Below, piece by piece: positions 41,027 to 50,495 of a stretch of 64,000 bases of DNA. Position numbers and translations under genes: made by a program. The DNA lies in assembly GCF_013393385.1 (NCBI RefSeq), contig NZ_AP023239.1, positions 4,216,001 through 4,280,000 on the forward strand. Reading direction: 5' to 3'. The notes under the pieces are model-generated. The model ran no database searches, was not told the DNA's origin, and saw nothing but the letters and a program-made list of their open reading frames with translations. Positions within the stretch are counted from its first letter, which is position 1. Every line of letters begins with the position of its first letter. Source of the DNA: Paenibacillus sp. URB8-2 (GTDB lineage Bacteria > Bacillota > Bacilli > Paenibacillales > Paenibacillaceae).

Positions 41027-42313
41027 TTAGCCCTCGACACGGTAATGGCTCTTCACGCGGCGAATGACCTCAAGTTCCTCGAAACGGCGGAGAACCTTGT
41101 TCATGCTGGCTTTGCTGGCATCGTGCGTAACGATAATGATTTCGGCATTCGGGTTGTTCGGATTAGCCTGCTGCACGACAGAATCAAGGCTGACGTCGCA
41201 TTCGGCGAACACCTGGGTGATTTTGGCAAGCACTCCCGCCTTGTCGTCCACATGGAGCAGCAGAAAGTTTTTAAAGTAAATATCGTCGTCGCTCTTCAGC
41301 TTCTTCTGCTTGTAGGGAACAATCTGTTTCAGGCCATTAACGCCCAGCTTCAAATTCTTGATCACCGCCACCAGGTCGGCCACGACAGAGGTTGCCGTCG
41401 GCATTTCACCGGCTCCCGCTCCGTAGAACATCGTCTCTCCAACCGCTTCGCCATAAACATAAACCGCGTTGAACACGCCATTGACGGAAGCGATCGGATG
41501 GCTCGCCCGGATCATAGTCGGCTGGACGCTGATGCTGAATTCATCATTTTGGCTCTCGGCAATGCCCAGCAGCTTCATTTCGTAGCCGAGACGTTTGGCA
41601 AACTGGATATCCTCCTTGCTAACGCCGGAAATCCCGCTTACGCTCACATCCTGCAGCTCAACATTGGTGCGGAAGCCAAGCGTGCCGAGAATCGACATTT
41701 TGCGGGCGGCGTCCAGTCCCTCCACATCCGAAGTCGGATCGGATTCGGCATAGCCAAGCTGCTGCGCCTCTTTCAGCACATCGTCGTATGAAGCGCCTTC
41801 CTGGCTCATTTTGGTGAGTATGTAATTGGTCGTTCCGTTGACGATGCCCATGATTTTGACGATCCGGTCGGATGAAAAACCTTCGATCAATGTCCGGATA
41901 ATCGGAATGCCCCCCGCCACGCTGGCTTCATAGAAGACATCACACTGTTTCTCCTGCGCCTTGGCCAATATTTCAGTGCCGTGCAGCGCCATAAGATCCT
42001 TGTTGGCGGTAACGATATGCTTACCCCGCTCGAGCGCCTCCAAAATATATTCTCTGGTGGTCTCGACTCCGCCCATAACCTCAACAATCACATCGATTTC
42101 CGGGTCGCGGATGACCGCCCACGGATCTGTGGTCAGCTTCGCCGGATCGATCTCGATCGAGCGCGCTTTATCTGCGGATTTAACGGCAATACGTTCAATA
42201 TAAATCGGCGAACCGACCTGGCTGCTCAAATCCTCCTGGTTCCCCTGCACGATGCGCACCACGCCCGTACCGACCGTTCCCAGCCCGAGCAACCCTACTT
42301 TCACCGGTTTCAT
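41027..42313 (-). CDS. hom: Homoserine dehydrogenase
   Basis: NAD(P)H-dependent reduction of aspartate semialdehyde to homoserine. 428 residues from the ATG at 42313 (GGGGG about 13 bases upstream). Rossmann GLLGLGTVGTG (7-17), ANKDLMA, the GIVNGTTNYIL signature, catalytic Lys/Asp region and a C-terminal ACT domain (HVDDKAGVLAKIT, from about 350). An upstream in-frame TTG (42388) would overlap pheB and is not supported. With pheB upstream it forms a pheB-hom pair; pheB-family proteins are ACT regulators. Confidence 0.96.
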   Translation of the reverse strand: MKPVKVGLLGLGTVGTGVVRIVQGNQEDLSSQVGSPIYIERIAVKSADKARSIEIDPAKLTTDPWAVIRDPEIDVIVEVMGGVETTREYILEALERGKHIVTANKDLMALHGTEILAKAQEKQCDVFYEASVAGGIPIIRTLIEGFSSDRIVKIMGIVNGTTNYILTKMSQEGASYDDVLKEAQQLGYAESDPTSDVEGLDAARKMSILGTLGFRTNVELQDVSVSGISGVSKEDIQFAKRLGYEMKLLGIAESQNDEFSISVQPTMIRASHPIASVNGVFNAVYVYGEAVGETMFYGAGAGEMPTATSVVADLVAVIKNLKLGVNGLKQIVPYKQKKLKSDDDIYFKNFLLLHVDDKAGVLAKITQVFAECDVSLDSVVQQANPNNPNAEIIIVTHDASKASMNKVLRRFEELEVIRRVKSHYRVEG

Positions 42314-42384
42314 TTGAATCTGAATCCCCCTTAACGTGTATTCCACTCTTAGCCTTACACATTCTTTCAAAGACGCTTCCATCG

Positions 42385-42822
42385 TCAACCCTGTCCTACA
42401 ATCAAAGCGCGTTTGACGCCGGGCATCCCCTTTAGGCTGTCCAGCATGTCTCCAAGCTCATCGTTCAAATGGGTAATCTCAATGGAAAGGACAACGTTCG
42501 CCCACCCTTGCAGCGGAATGCTCTGATGAATGGTCAGCACATTGGCTCCATGCCCCGCTACGGCTCCGAGTACCTTGGACAGCATACCGGACTCGTGTTC
42601 GAGATCCATCGAAATCGTTACGATGCGCTCCCTTTCCAGTTGGTGAATCAGATGGATGCCATCCTTGTATTTGTAAAAAGCGCTTCGGCTGAGACCCACC
42701 TGCTCCACGCCCTCATGCACCGTCTTGGCATCGCCGGCTTCCAGCAGCTGCTTGACCTGCATCGTCTTCAGCACCGCCTCGGGCAAAATATCTTCACGAA
42801 CCAAATAATAACGTTCTTTCAC
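42385..42822 (-). CDS. pheB: ACT-domain protein PheB (UPF0735)
   Basis: 145 residues. N-terminal half (KTVHEGVEQVGLSRSAFYKY, about 34-53) looks like a helix-turn-helix; the C-terminal ACT domain (ISMDLEHESGMLSKVLGAVA) would bind an amino acid. Probably a transcription regulator of aspartate-family or aromatic amino-acid genes (family-based inference). GTG at 42822 follows GAGGAGAGG. Promoter at 42865-42893. It lies between obg and hom; in B. subtilis pheB is also next to obg. Confidence 0.88.
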   Translation of the reverse strand: MKERYYLVREDILPEAVLKTMQVKQLLEAGDAKTVHEGVEQVGLSRSAFYKYKDGIHLIHQLERERIVTISMDLEHESGMLSKVLGAVAGHGANVLTIHQSIPLQGWANVVLSIEITHLNDELGDMLDSLKGMPGVKRALIVGQG

Positions 42823-42864
42823 AAACGTCCTCTCCTCAAAGACTTTTGTTTTTACATAGTGGAC

Positions 42865-42893
42865 ATTATAAGGTTATTCAGAAGGAATTGCAA
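42865..42893 (-). promoter_or_regulatory. Sigma-A promoter of pheB-hom-thrB-pheA-ilvE
   Basis: Minus strand TTGCAA (42888-42893), 17-base spacer, TATAAT (42865-42870); start site near 42858, about 36 bases before pheB. Confidence 0.78.
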
Positions 42894-43000
42894 TACTTTT
42901 CACAAAACCGTTGTTCTCCGAAATTCAACTTCTGTTTCAGCCGTATCCCCCCGGGGACCACCCCATGTACGATCCATTCTTTGAAAAAAGCAAGAAAAAA

Positions 43001-43042
43001 GCGCCTGCACGGTCTTCCCTAACGGAAAACCAATACAGGCGC
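43001..43042 (-). terminator. Terminator after obg
   Basis: GCGCCTG/CAGGCGC outer stem with an interrupted inner stem, followed by T6 on the minus strand. Confidence 0.85.
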
Positions 43043-43067
43043 CTGATTGCGTGCCTTAATTATTTAA

Positions 43068-44378
43068 TTAATAGTAGCTGCTGTTCTCGACGAACTCGAA
43101 TTCAAAATCAGCGATCCGCACGATAGTGCCTTCTACCGCTCCGCGTTTGCGCAATTCCTCGTCAACGCCCATATGCCGCAGTGTCCGCGCCAGCTTGAGG
43201 ATCGCATCATGCGAATTAAGCTGCATCCGTTTGAGCATCCGCTCAATCTTCGGACTGTTGACGACAAAGGCTTCGTTATCGCGAGTGATGGTAAACGAAT
43301 CGTCCTCCGCCGCATTCAGCTTGTACACCTTGCGCTCGGCGCTCTCTACGACTTCCTCCACGGCCGGAGCCTGCGGGATGGAATCGAGCAGATCGGCGGC
43401 GCGGTAGAGCAGCTCCTGCACCCCTTGGCGGGTGAGTGAGGAGATTGGAAGGATTTCCAGATCGGGCCGAACACTGCCGGCGCGCTCACGGAAAGAAGCC
43501 AAGTTCTCCTGCGCTTCTTCCATGTCCATTTTATTGGCCGCCACAATCTGAGGACGATCGGCAAGCCCTACATTGTACTGCTTCAGCTCGTCGTTGATCT
43601 TCACCCAATCCTCAAAAGGATCTCGTCCTTCCGAACCGGCCATATCGACTACGTGGATAATGATTCGCGTGCGTTCGACATGACGCAAAAATTCATGTCC
43701 GAGACCGACGCCCTCATGGGCGCCTTCGATCAGCCCGGGCAGATCCGCCATGACAAAGCTGCGGCCGTCCCCGACGTCAACCACGCCAAGATTTGGCGTA
43801 ATGGTAGTAAAATGATAAGCGCCAATCTTTGGCTTGGCCGCCGAAACAACAGACAGCAAAGTCGATTTGCCTACACTGGGAAAGCCGACGAGCCCCACAT
43901 CCGCCATGACCTTAAGCTCAAGCACAACGTAGCGCTCCTGACCTTCCTCCCCATTCTCCGCAAGCTCGGGAGCGGGGTTATTCGGCGTCGCGAACCGGAT
44001 GTTGCCACGGCCGCCACGGCCGCCGCGGGCCACAATGACTTCCTGGCCATGACGCGTCATATCAGCGATGATCTCGCCGGAATCGTCGTCGATCAGCACC
44101 GTTCCCGGCGGAATACGGACAATCATATTTTCGGCTCCCGCGCCGTGCTGGCTCTTGTTGCGCCCTTTTTCTCCGCGCTGAGCCTTAAAATGCCGCTGAT
44201 AGCGGAAATCCATCAAAGTCCGCAGGCCTTCGTCCACGCGGAAAATAACGTCGCCGCCCTTGCCGCCGTCGCCGCCGGCCGGACCGCCCTCCGGCACATA
44301 TTTCTCGCGGCGGAACGCCACCAGACCGTCGCCGCCGTCGCCGCCTTTTACAAATATCTTCGCTTTATCTACAAACAT
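43068..44378 (-). CDS. obg: GTPase Obg
   Basis: Essential ribosome-associated GTPase linked to 50S assembly, stress and sporulation. 436 residues from the ATG at 44378 (GGAAGGTGAG upstream). Glycine-rich Obg fold at 1-158 ([21 protein letters not shown]), G1 GFPSVGKST (165-173), G3 [10 protein letters not shown]4 NKMD, and a C-terminal OCT domain (about 350-425). An in-frame GTG at 44399 overlaps spo0B and is less likely. It is transcribed after spo0B, as in B. subtilis. Confidence 0.97.
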   Translation of the reverse strand: MFVDKAKIFVKGGDGGDGLVAFRREKYVPEGGPAGGDGGKGGDVIFRVDEGLRTLMDFRYQRHFKAQRGEKGRNKSQHGAGAENMIVRIPPGTVLIDDDSGEIIADMTRHGQEVIVARGGRGGRGNIRFATPNNPAPELAENGEEGQERYVVLELKVMADVGLVGFPSVGKSTLLSVVSAAKPKIGAYHFTTITPNLGVVDVGDGRSFVMADLPGLIEGAHEGVGLGHEFLRHVERTRIIIHVVDMAGSEGRDPFEDWVKINDELKQYNVGLADRPQIVAANKMDMEEAQENLASFRERAGSVRPDLEILPISSLTRQGVQELLYRAADLLDSIPQAPAVEEVVESAERKVYKLNAAEDDSFTITRDNEAFVVNSPKIERMLKRMQLNSHDAILKLARTLRHMGVDEELRKRGAVEGTIVRIADFEFEFVENSSYY

Positions 44379-44395
44379 GGATGTCTCACCTTCCT

Positions 44396-45136
44396 TCACA
44401 TTCCCATCGGCAGGCGCAGCTGAAAGTCCGACTTATGGGCCGTCAACCGCTCCGCTTTTACAATTTTGCCCTGCACGATATTAAATATCTGCTTCTGGAA
44501 CAACTCCGCTCTCCCGCGCAGACCATCGCTGCCGAATACGATTACGATGTCCCCTTCATCCCGTTTAAAAGTAAGACGCAGCGAGCGGGTCTCGCCTTGA
44601 GCGGCCATTCCGCCGAACTGACAGGCTCTGACCATCTGCACAATAACCGAGGTCAGCTCATCTCCGGCTTCGGGCGTCAGCATGTCTTCCAGATGCAACC
44701 CTTCTTCCACCTCGATATCCAGTTGCAGGCTGCCGCCCACAGTCCGGAAGGATTGAAGGTAGAAGACCAGCGAAGGAATACCGAGCTTGGCGATCCGACT
44801 GTCCAGCGCGATGCGTTCCTTTATTCTTTCCACACACTGCACCGATTTATCAGGCTTGCCGAGCTGAATATAACCGTACAGCACTTGGAGATCATTCATC
44901 CAGTCATGACGGTGATGATTAAGCGTCCGAATCGCTGTCTGCTGCAGAATCCGTTCCTGTTTCCATAGTTCCCGTTCAAAATGCCGACGGACCGTTAAAA
45001 CGCTGAATAAAGCCGCAGCAACTGCCCACAAGCCAAGCAATAGACATGTCCAAAGCGTCGGCCATATACAGGCGAGACCCAAAGGAAACGCTACCGACAA
45101 CATCGCTGCTCCTATTGCGCTTTTCCAGGATTTCAT
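44396..45136 (-). CDS. spo0B: Spo0B-like sporulation phosphotransferase with membrane anchor
   Basis: Phosphorelay protein passing phosphate from Spo0F to Spo0A. 246 residues. The four-helix-bundle dimerisation segment has [19 protein letters not shown], placing the phosphorylated His at 77 (SRHDWMN in B. subtilis). A degenerate kinase-like domain follows (VIVFGSDG). Unusual: the first 50 residues form two hydrophobic helices ([35 protein letters not shown]), whereas B. subtilis Spo0B is a cytosolic protein of about 192 residues. The gene lies between the L27 and obg genes, the family's usual place. Confidence 0.88.
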   Translation of the reverse strand: MKSWKSAIGAAMLSVAFPLGLACIWPTLWTCLLLGLWAVAAALFSVLTVRRHFERELWKQERILQQTAIRTLNHHRHDWMNDLQVLYGYIQLGKPDKSVQCVERIKERIALDSRIAKLGIPSLVFYLQSFRTVGGSLQLDIEVEEGLHLEDMLTPEAGDELTSVIVQMVRACQFGGMAAQGETRSLRLTFKRDEGDIVIVFGSDGLRGRAELFQKQIFNIVQGKIVKAERLTAHKSDFQLRLPMGM

Positions 45137-45282
45137 ACTGTCTTCCCCGTCCCTTGCGTTCGCGAATTGTTAGCATTCTACCGTAACCAGATCATTTCAT
45201 GTTTACCAGTATACCATAGGAATTCCCGCAAATTCACCAAGAGGTTGTAAGATCTTCCCAGATCCAGTTCCCTATTTCTTTG

Positions 45283-45316
45283 AAAAAAAGCCTCCGGCAT
45301 GATCGCCGGAGGCTTT
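45283..45316 (-). terminator. Terminator of rplU-prp-rpmA
   Basis: AAAGCCTCCGGC/GCCGGAGGCTTT with loop ATGAT; T7 on the minus strand. Confidence 0.92.
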
Positions 45317-45339
45317 ACTAGCAGTTATGGTCCGTAAGC

Positions 45340-45651
45340 TTACGCTTCCAGAGCCGCCGCTACCGGAGCGACGTCTACCGGGTAGACGCTCACTTTCTTG
45401 CGATCGCGGCCCAGGCGCTCGAACTTCACAACGCCGTCCACTTTGGCAAACAAAGTATCGTCTTTGCCGATTCCCACGTTTGTGCCGGGGTGAATTTTCG
45501 TTCCGCGCTGACGCACCAGAATGCTTCCGCCGGTTACGGCTTGACCATCGGCGCGTTTCACACCAAGACGTTTCGCTTGGCTATCGCGTCCGTTCTTTGT
45601 GGAACCCACACCTTTTTTCGATGCGAACAATTGAAGATCCAATTTCAACAT
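45340..45651 (-). CDS. rpmA: Ribosomal protein bL27 with cleavable N-terminus
   Basis: 103 residues from the ATG at 45651, preceded by GAAGGAGG. The start [18 protein letters not shown] carries the Firmicute N-terminal extension that the Prp protease removes so that the mature N-terminus reaches the peptidyl-transferase centre. prp is the gene immediately upstream. Longer in-frame starts upstream lack a ribosome site. Confidence 0.97.
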   Translation of the reverse strand: MLKLDLQLFASKKGVGSTKNGRDSQAKRLGVKRADGQAVTGGSILVRQRGTKIHPGTNVGIGKDDTLFAKVDGVVKFERLGRDRKKVSVYPVDVAPVAAALEA

Positions 45652-45668
45652 GCTGTCTACCTCCTTCT

Positions 45669-46004
45669 TCAAATAATGACTTCCTGTATCTGAATATACT
45701 TCCCGTACGACTCTGCAATCGTATTGAGCATAACGACCATGGATTCCATAAGCAGCTGCACTTTGGCAGCAGTCTCGGGGTCTTCAATCGACAACAGCGT
45801 CCCGCTGAGAAACCCGTCCTTCAGGGACGAATCCAGCACGACTCCAGTTAAGGCTTCAATCGCATTGACGGTACCGACCGTTACGGTCGAAACGCCGGCA
45901 CATACGATATCTCTACCCTTTCTGTCATACTCGGCATGGCCTTTTACGGCAAAACCGAGGATCGCGCCTTGAGAGGAAGACCTCGTAATCCGCACGTTAA
46001 TCAT
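45669..46004 (-). CDS. prp: L27-processing cysteine protease Prp
   Basis: 111 residues; family DUF464/YsxB. Catalytic dyad His23 (KGHAEYD) and Cys35 (DIVCAGVST) are present. It removes the N-terminal extension of L27. ATG at 46004 follows AAGGTG. Between rplU (12 bases) and rpmA (17 bases), so substrate and enzyme are made together. Confidence 0.95.
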   Translation of the reverse strand: MINVRITRSSSQGAILGFAVKGHAEYDRKGRDIVCAGVSTVTVGTVNAIEALTGVVLDSSLKDGFLSGTLLSIEDPETAAKVQLLMESMVVMLNTIAESYGKYIQIQEVII

Positions 46005-46016
46005 TAACGCACCTTC

Positions 46017-46328
46017 TTACGCTTGAATCTTCTCGATCGTTACTTTCGTGTAAGGCTGACGATGGCCCTGCTTCTTATGGTAGTTCTTCTTCGGTTTGTA
46101 TTTATAAACGACAACCTTCTGACCTTTACCATGCTTCTCGACCTTCGCCGTTACGGAAGCGCCGTTTACGAGCGGAGTTCCCGCCGTCAGACCGCCTTCG
46201 TTCGATACAGCCAGGACACGATCAAACGTTACGCTTGCTCCGTCTTCCGCGTTAAGCTTCTCGATGAACAATACGTCGCCCTCTTGGACTTTGTATTGCT
46301 TGCCGCCAGTTTCGATAATTGCATACAT
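46017..46328 (-). CDS. rplU: Ribosomal protein bL21
   Basis: 103 residues, 50S protein, complete: [18 protein letters not shown] start and [19 protein letters not shown] end are diagnostic. ATG at 46328 follows GAGGAGG. First gene of rplU-prp-rpmA, behind a 126-base leader and strong promoter. Confidence 0.98.
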   Translation of the reverse strand: MYAIIETGGKQYKVQEGDVLFIEKLNAEDGASVTFDRVLAVSNEGGLTAGTPLVNGASVTAKVEKHGKGQKVVVYKYKPKKNYHKKQGHRQPYTKVTIEKIQA

Positions 46329-46454
46329 TGGTTTTGCACCTCCTCATGTCTCAGACTCGCCTGGTCCAGGTGGCTCTCCCTTTCGGAATCGCGCTTGATT
46401 ACCCGATCGGAGCGGTTACAGCATGTGCAGGAAAATAATAAACCGGACACATAC
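46329..46454 (-). promoter_or_regulatory. Leader RNA of rplU (L21-leader candidate)
   Basis: About 126 nt between the predicted start site and rplU. TGCAC near its 5' part can pair with GTGCA overlapping the ribosome binding site, and several inner GC stems lie between. Firmicute rplU transcripts are known to carry an L21 leader, thought to mediate feedback; whether this one matches that family's consensus was not tested. Confidence 0.45.
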
Positions 46455-46460
46455 TTATAG

Positions 46461-46489
46461 ATAATAGCACGGAGAACTGAAATAGTCAA
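46461..46489 (-). promoter_or_regulatory. Sigma-A promoter of rplU-prp-rpmA
   Basis: Minus strand TTGACT (46484-46489), 17-base spacer, TATTAT (46461-46466). It lies just past the rng stop. Confidence 0.82.
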
Positions 46490-46503
46490 CGTTTATAAAT
46501 AAG

Positions 46504-47754
46504 CTATCCCTGGCCCGGTTTCCACAGCGGCGTTCTCCCGGTGCCTCCACAGCATTCGCATAGGCGAGACGAGAACTCCAGCGCGTCATGCCGCACTTTC
46601 TTTCGCGTCATCTCCAGAAGCCCCAGCCGGGTCCAGCCCAAAATGTGCGTCTTCGTCCGGTCTCGGCCTACGATGCTCTCCAGCCGGCCAACAACCATTT
46701 TACGATGCTCCTCCAGTTCCATGTCAATGAAGTCGATGACGATAATCCCGCCGGTATCCCGAAGCCGGATCAAGCGCCCGATTTCCTCCGCGGCAAGAAG
46801 ATTCGTTCGCGTAACCGTCTCTTCCAGTGACGCTCCGCCCGTATATTGGGCGGTATTGACATCGATTACGGTCAGCGCCTCCGCCTCATCCCAGATCAGC
46901 GTCGCTCCTCCGTCGAGCGTGATTTTTCGGCTGAAACCTCGCTCCAGCTGCTCTTCCACTCCATATGCGGCAAAGATCGACAAGTTTCCGGTGTACCGTT
47001 CCACCGGCTTGTACCCATCCGGAGCCATCTCGCTTAAGAAGGTCTCGGCCTCCCGGACGGCCTGCTGCGAGTCGATCAGGAGCTCGTCCCTCAGAGGATC
47101 GAACGTATCGCGGATGAAACGCTGAACGATGCTGAGGTCGCTGTGCAGAAGAGCAGGGGCCTCCACCTTCTGCGCGCGACGCATAATCCCTTTCCACTGC
47201 GCCCGCAGAATGGAAAGGTCTCCTTCCACCGCTTCGGGAGGCTCGTCCTCGGAAACGGTGCGTATAATCAGGCCCTCTTCGTTCTTCCGCAAACGTTCGC
47301 CCAGCGCCTTCAATCGGCTGCGCTCGGATTCGCGTCCGATTTTTTTGGAAACCCCGACGTATTCCGCAAACGGCATGTATACCATCCATCTTCCGGGAAG
47401 CGTATAGTGCGTGGTGACCCGGGCTCCCTTGTTACCTCTGGGCTCTTTTCTGACCTGAACGACGATTTCCTGTCCGGGACGAAGGAGCGTATCAATCGAG
47501 GGCTTTACTTTGGGCTGCTTCTCCAAATGCGGATGCAGCACATCATCGACGTATAGAAACGCGTTTTTTTTCTGACCGATATCGACAAAAGCAGCCTGCA
47601 TGCCTGGAAGAACATTCATTACCCGGCCTTTGTAGTAGCTGCCAACAAGTCCCTGCTGTTCCTGTCGCTCCGCCGCATATTCCACCAGTCTCCCCTCCTC
47701 CAGAAGGGCCATCCGGGTCATATGCTGAGAGCAGTGAACGATCATTTGTTTCAT
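46504..47754 (-). CDS. rng: Ribonuclease E/G family protein
   Basis: Single-strand endoribonuclease in RNA processing and decay. 416 residues: S1 RNA-binding domain (VGSYYKGRVMNVLPGMQAAF.., about 37-110), 5'-sensor/RNase H-like middle, catalytic magnesium aspartates Asp298 (TVIDVN) and Asp341 (IVIDFIDM), and a zinc-link cysteine motif CECC near 399-402. The length is that of RNase G rather than RNase E. It lies between spoIVFB and the rplU promoter. B. subtilis lacks this enzyme and uses RNase Y/J instead. Confidence 0.94.
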   Translation of the reverse strand: MKQMIVHCSQHMTRMALLEEGRLVEYAAERQEQQGLVGSYYKGRVMNVLPGMQAAFVDIGQKKNAFLYVDDVLHPHLEKQPKVKPSIDTLLRPGQEIVVQVRKEPRGNKGARVTTHYTLPGRWMVYMPFAEYVGVSKKIGRESERSRLKALGERLRKNEEGLIIRTVSEDEPPEAVEGDLSILRAQWKGIMRRAQKVEAPALLHSDLSIVQRFIRDTFDPLRDELLIDSQQAVREAETFLSEMAPDGYKPVERYTGNLSIFAAYGVEEQLERGFSRKITLDGGATLIWDEAEALTVIDVNTAQYTGGASLEETVTRTNLLAAEEIGRLIRLRDTGGIIVIDFIDMELEEHRKMVVGRLESIVGRDRTKTHILGWTRLGLLEMTRKKVRHDALEFSSRLCECCGGTGRTPLWKPGQG

Positions 47755-47831
47755 GGCTTCACCTCTGGCTTACATAAGAAGAACGGCTTCATTTCCTTTT
47801 TAGGACAGCGACCGCACTCTCGTAGAAATAA

Positions 47832-48674
47832 TCACATTCCAAAATAAGATGAGAGCAGACGCTGTTCCGGTACGACCCCCATCACGCCTCCCTTGGCGTC
47901 AAGCACATAGATCAAATGATACTGGTGCCTTTTAAATAGACGCAAAATATCATCCAAAGGTTTCGCAAGAGGCGCAACTATCGGGCGTGCCGGAGTGCCT
48001 TTGTCCATATGTTGTTCATAAACGGCCTCCCGGCTCATGAGAAAAGCCATAAACCGGAAAGGAAGGTTCCGGTGGTCCGTTATATTGGAATACAGCAGAA
48101 AAGCGGCGATCATCAGCAGATTAAGCCGTAGTCCGCCTCCGCTTTCCAAGGGCAGCAGGGCGTACACGGCCGTCAAGGCGCTTGCGAATATACTAACTCT
48201 TCCGCACCACAGCAGAGTCGAATAATAAGGTGCTTGCAGGCTGACTGCAGCCTGTACGATTTTCCCCCCGTCAAGCGGCAAAATCGGAAGTAAATTGAAC
48301 AGGGCAATGATGAGATTGGCGTGAATAAGATAAGTCATAAAAGCGGCGCTGCCCCAGCCCATTTCCCTCAATGCCGCCGCGACCAGAATCATCAGGACGT
48401 TCTGCAGCGGACCCGCAAGCGCAATTCCGATTTCACGGTAAGCGGTCAGCTTCCCGTTGTCCTCGAGAACCGCGACTCCCCCGAACGGGAGCAGCTGCAC
48501 CGATTTGACAGTGGCACCTGCAAGGAGCGCCGCCCAGACATGCCCCAATTCGTGAACGAGAACGATGGCAAAAAGCGTAAGCAATTCGAGAAACTGCCCG
48601 GTAAGCACGGAAATCAGCATGATGATTACGAGCAGCGGATGCAGGGAAAAGGAAATGCCCCAGACCCTAATCAA
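47832..48674 (-). CDS. spoIVFB: Stage IV sporulation protein FB (intramembrane metalloprotease)
   Basis: Site-2-protease family enzyme that processes pro-sigma-K. About 280 residues from the TTG at 48674, with GGAAGAG seven bases upstream; it overlaps the spoIVFA stop (TTGATTAG). Zinc motif VHELGH (about 40-45), the AGPLQN loop, and the third ligand in NLLPILPLDGGK (about 127-138). A CBS-like domain (LFKRHQYHLIYVLDAKGGVMGVVPE) is at the C-terminus. Works with SpoIVFA and BofA in the outer forespore membrane. Confidence 0.93.
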   Translation of the reverse strand: MIRVWGISFSLHPLLVIIMLISVLTGQFLELLTLFAIVLVHELGHVWAALLAGATVKSVQLLPFGGVAVLEDNGKLTAYREIGIALAGPLQNVLMILVAAALREMGWGSAAFMTYLIHANLIIALFNLLPILPLDGGKIVQAAVSLQAPYYSTLLWCGRVSIFASALTAVYALLPLESGGGLRLNLLMIAAFLLYSNITDHRNLPFRFMAFLMSREAVYEQHMDKGTPARPIVAPLAKPLDDILRLFKRHQYHLIYVLDAKGGVMGVVPEQRLLSSYFGM

Positions 48675-49506
48675 AGCCGATCTCTTCCGCCGGATCGATA
48701 TAAGCCTTGTCCTGTATAAGCGCAAAATAAAGCAGATTGGTTGAAGAAGCGCCGGTTTCCTCCATCCATCCCACGGTATCTCCGCTTTGAAGCCAGTCGT
48801 CCGCTTTCCGCTTCGTTCCGCTTAAATGTCCGTATTCGGCGGTAATTCCGCCGCTGTGCTGAACGGTTACCCGAATGCCTCCTTCCGCTTCTCTAGAAAC
48901 GGACAGCACCCTTCCCATATCTACACTCTTGACCGTTACGCTTCCGGATGAACCGGCCGATGGTATAATTTCAACGCCTTTAAGCGTAGAAGCGAACGGC
49001 TTGACAATACTGCCTGTCAACGGCGGAGCAAGCTTATGATGAACCGAAGCTTTCCGAGCCGTCTCACTATCCCCAAATATCGGAATAAATGCCGGAGCGC
49101 CGTCAAAATAACGTTCGTACCACGCCCGGACCGAAGTAAAGTCCATGTCCTTGCTAAGGGCACCCGTTATGAAATTTTGCGCCCGATAGGCCCAGGGCTG
49201 CTGCACCGCGAATATCCCCCATACCGTCCCGAACAAAAGACAGCTGATGACCGTTCGCCGGATCAATCCGGACAGGAAGCGAGGCTTCTCCCGTCTCCCT
49301 TCATCGTTCCAGTCCTGGCGCCGCTCTTTCCAAAGCTTTTCGGGATCGGGCTCGCCCGTACTCCCGTTCTGGAATCCCCGCCAATCGTCCGCGCCGCTGT
49401 CCTCGGGCATGCCGAACCGCGGCGGTTTGGCGAAGTCCTGCTTGGTGTTCGGCAAATTGCGGATATGCTCCTTACGGTAGTTCCCTGCGTTTGGTTTATG
49501 ACCCAT
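48667..49506 (-). CDS. spoIVFA: Stage IV sporulation protein FA
   Basis: Partner and regulator of SpoIVFB. About 279 residues: a long charged N-terminal cytoplasmic part, one membrane helix (TVISCLLFGTVWGIFAV, about 84-100) and an exported LytM/M23-like domain (GITAEYGHLSGTKRKADDWLQSGDTVG) that lacks the full zinc site, so it is probably not a peptidase. Start: ATG at 49506 lies six bases after GGAGGG; the ATG at 49512 abuts that site. Coupled to spoIVFB. Confidence 0.9.
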   Translation of the reverse strand: MGHKPNAGNYRKEHIRNLPNTKQDFAKPPRFGMPEDSGADDWRGFQNGSTGEPDPEKLWKERRQDWNDEGRREKPRFLSGLIRRTVISCLLFGTVWGIFAVQQPWAYRAQNFITGALSKDMDFTSVRAWYERYFDGAPAFIPIFGDSETARKASVHHKLAPPLTGSIVKPFASTLKGVEIIPSAGSSGSVTVKSVDMGRVLSVSREAEGGIRVTVQHSGGITAEYGHLSGTKRKADDWLQSGDTVGWMEETGASSTNLLYFALIQDKAYIDPAEEIGFD

Positions 49507-49622
49507 ATCCATCCCTCCGGCGGGCTTGTTTTATACCATCCTATGAGGGAATGAAGGTATTTTAGAACAAGCGTCCCTTTCCCACACGCGAAGAGCTGCA
49601 TCCCATGCCTGACGCAAAAACA

Positions 49623-49667
49623 AAACAGTCCCGGATGACCACTGAAGAACGTGGTATCCGGGACTGA
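49623..49667 (-). terminator. Terminator of minCD
   Basis: CAGTCCCGGAT/ATCCGGGACTG with inner CCAC/GTGG pairs; TTTT follows on the minus strand. Confidence 0.88.
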
Positions 49668-49696
49668 TGCGTTTCGGGGGCCTCCGGCCCAAGGCG

Positions 49697-50491
49697 TTAG
49701 CCCAGACCGAAAAATTTCTTCAGCTTCTTGAATGTGCCAGGCTTGCGGTCCAGCTGCATGAGCGGTACCGCGTCGCCCAATATGCGGCGGGCAATGTTAC
49801 GGTAGGCGATGGCTGCGCCCGAATCCGGATTCATAACCGTCGGCTCTCCGAGGTTGGCGGCCTTGATCACCAGTTCGTCATCCGGCACGATCCCAAGAAG
49901 GTCGATATTGAGCACCTGCAGAATATCCTCGACTTCCAGCATGTCGCCGGATTTAATAAGTCCAGGCCGGATGCGGTTGACGACCAGCTTGGGCGACTGC
50001 ACTTCGGACTGCTCCAGCAGTCCGATCACACGGTCGGCATCGCGCACGGCCGCATGCTCAGGCGTCGTCACGACAATCGCCTTGTCGGCGCCGGCGATCG
50101 CGTTGCGGAAGCCGTGCTCGATCCCAGCAGGGCAATCGATCAGAATATATTCATACTCTTTCTTCAACTCCAGCACGATGTCTCTGACCTGTTCCGGGGT
50201 GACTGAAGTTTTGTCCTTTGTCTGCGCGGCCGGCAGCATATACAGCTCGTCAAACCGCTTGTCTTTGACCAAAGCCTGCCCGAGACGGCAGCGGCCTTCG
50301 GCTACATCCACCAAATCGTAAATGATTCGATTTTCGAGTCCCATAACGACATCCAGGTTTCTCAGCCCGATGTCGGTATCAACGAGACATACTTTTTTTC
50401 CCTGCAGCGCAAGCGCGGTTCCAATATTGGCCGTTGTGGTCGTCTTGCCCACGCCGCCTTTGCCGGAGGTAACAACGATCGCTTCTCCCAT
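49697..50491 (-). CDS. minD: Septum-site determining ATPase MinD
   Basis: Membrane-cycling ATPase that recruits MinC to block polar septa. 264 residues from the ATG at 50491 (AAAGGGGTG upstream). Deviant Walker A GKGGVGKTT (10-18), switch DTDIGLRNLD, DCPAGIE and a C-terminal amphipathic membrane helix TFKKLKKFFG. Overlaps the region just after minC (five bases apart), followed by a terminator. Confidence 0.97.
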   Translation of the reverse strand: MGEAIVVTSGKGGVGKTTTTANIGTALALQGKKVCLVDTDIGLRNLDVVMGLENRIIYDLVDVAEGRCRLGQALVKDKRFDELYMLPAAQTKDKTSVTPEQVRDIVLELKKEYEYILIDCPAGIEHGFRNAIAGADKAIVVTTPEHAAVRDADRVIGLLEQSEVQSPKLVVNRIRPGLIKSGDMLEVEDILQVLNIDLLGIVPDDELVIKAANLGEPTVMNPDSGAAIAYRNIARRILGDAVPLMQLDRKPGTFKKLKKFFGLG

Positions 50492-50495
50492 GAGG

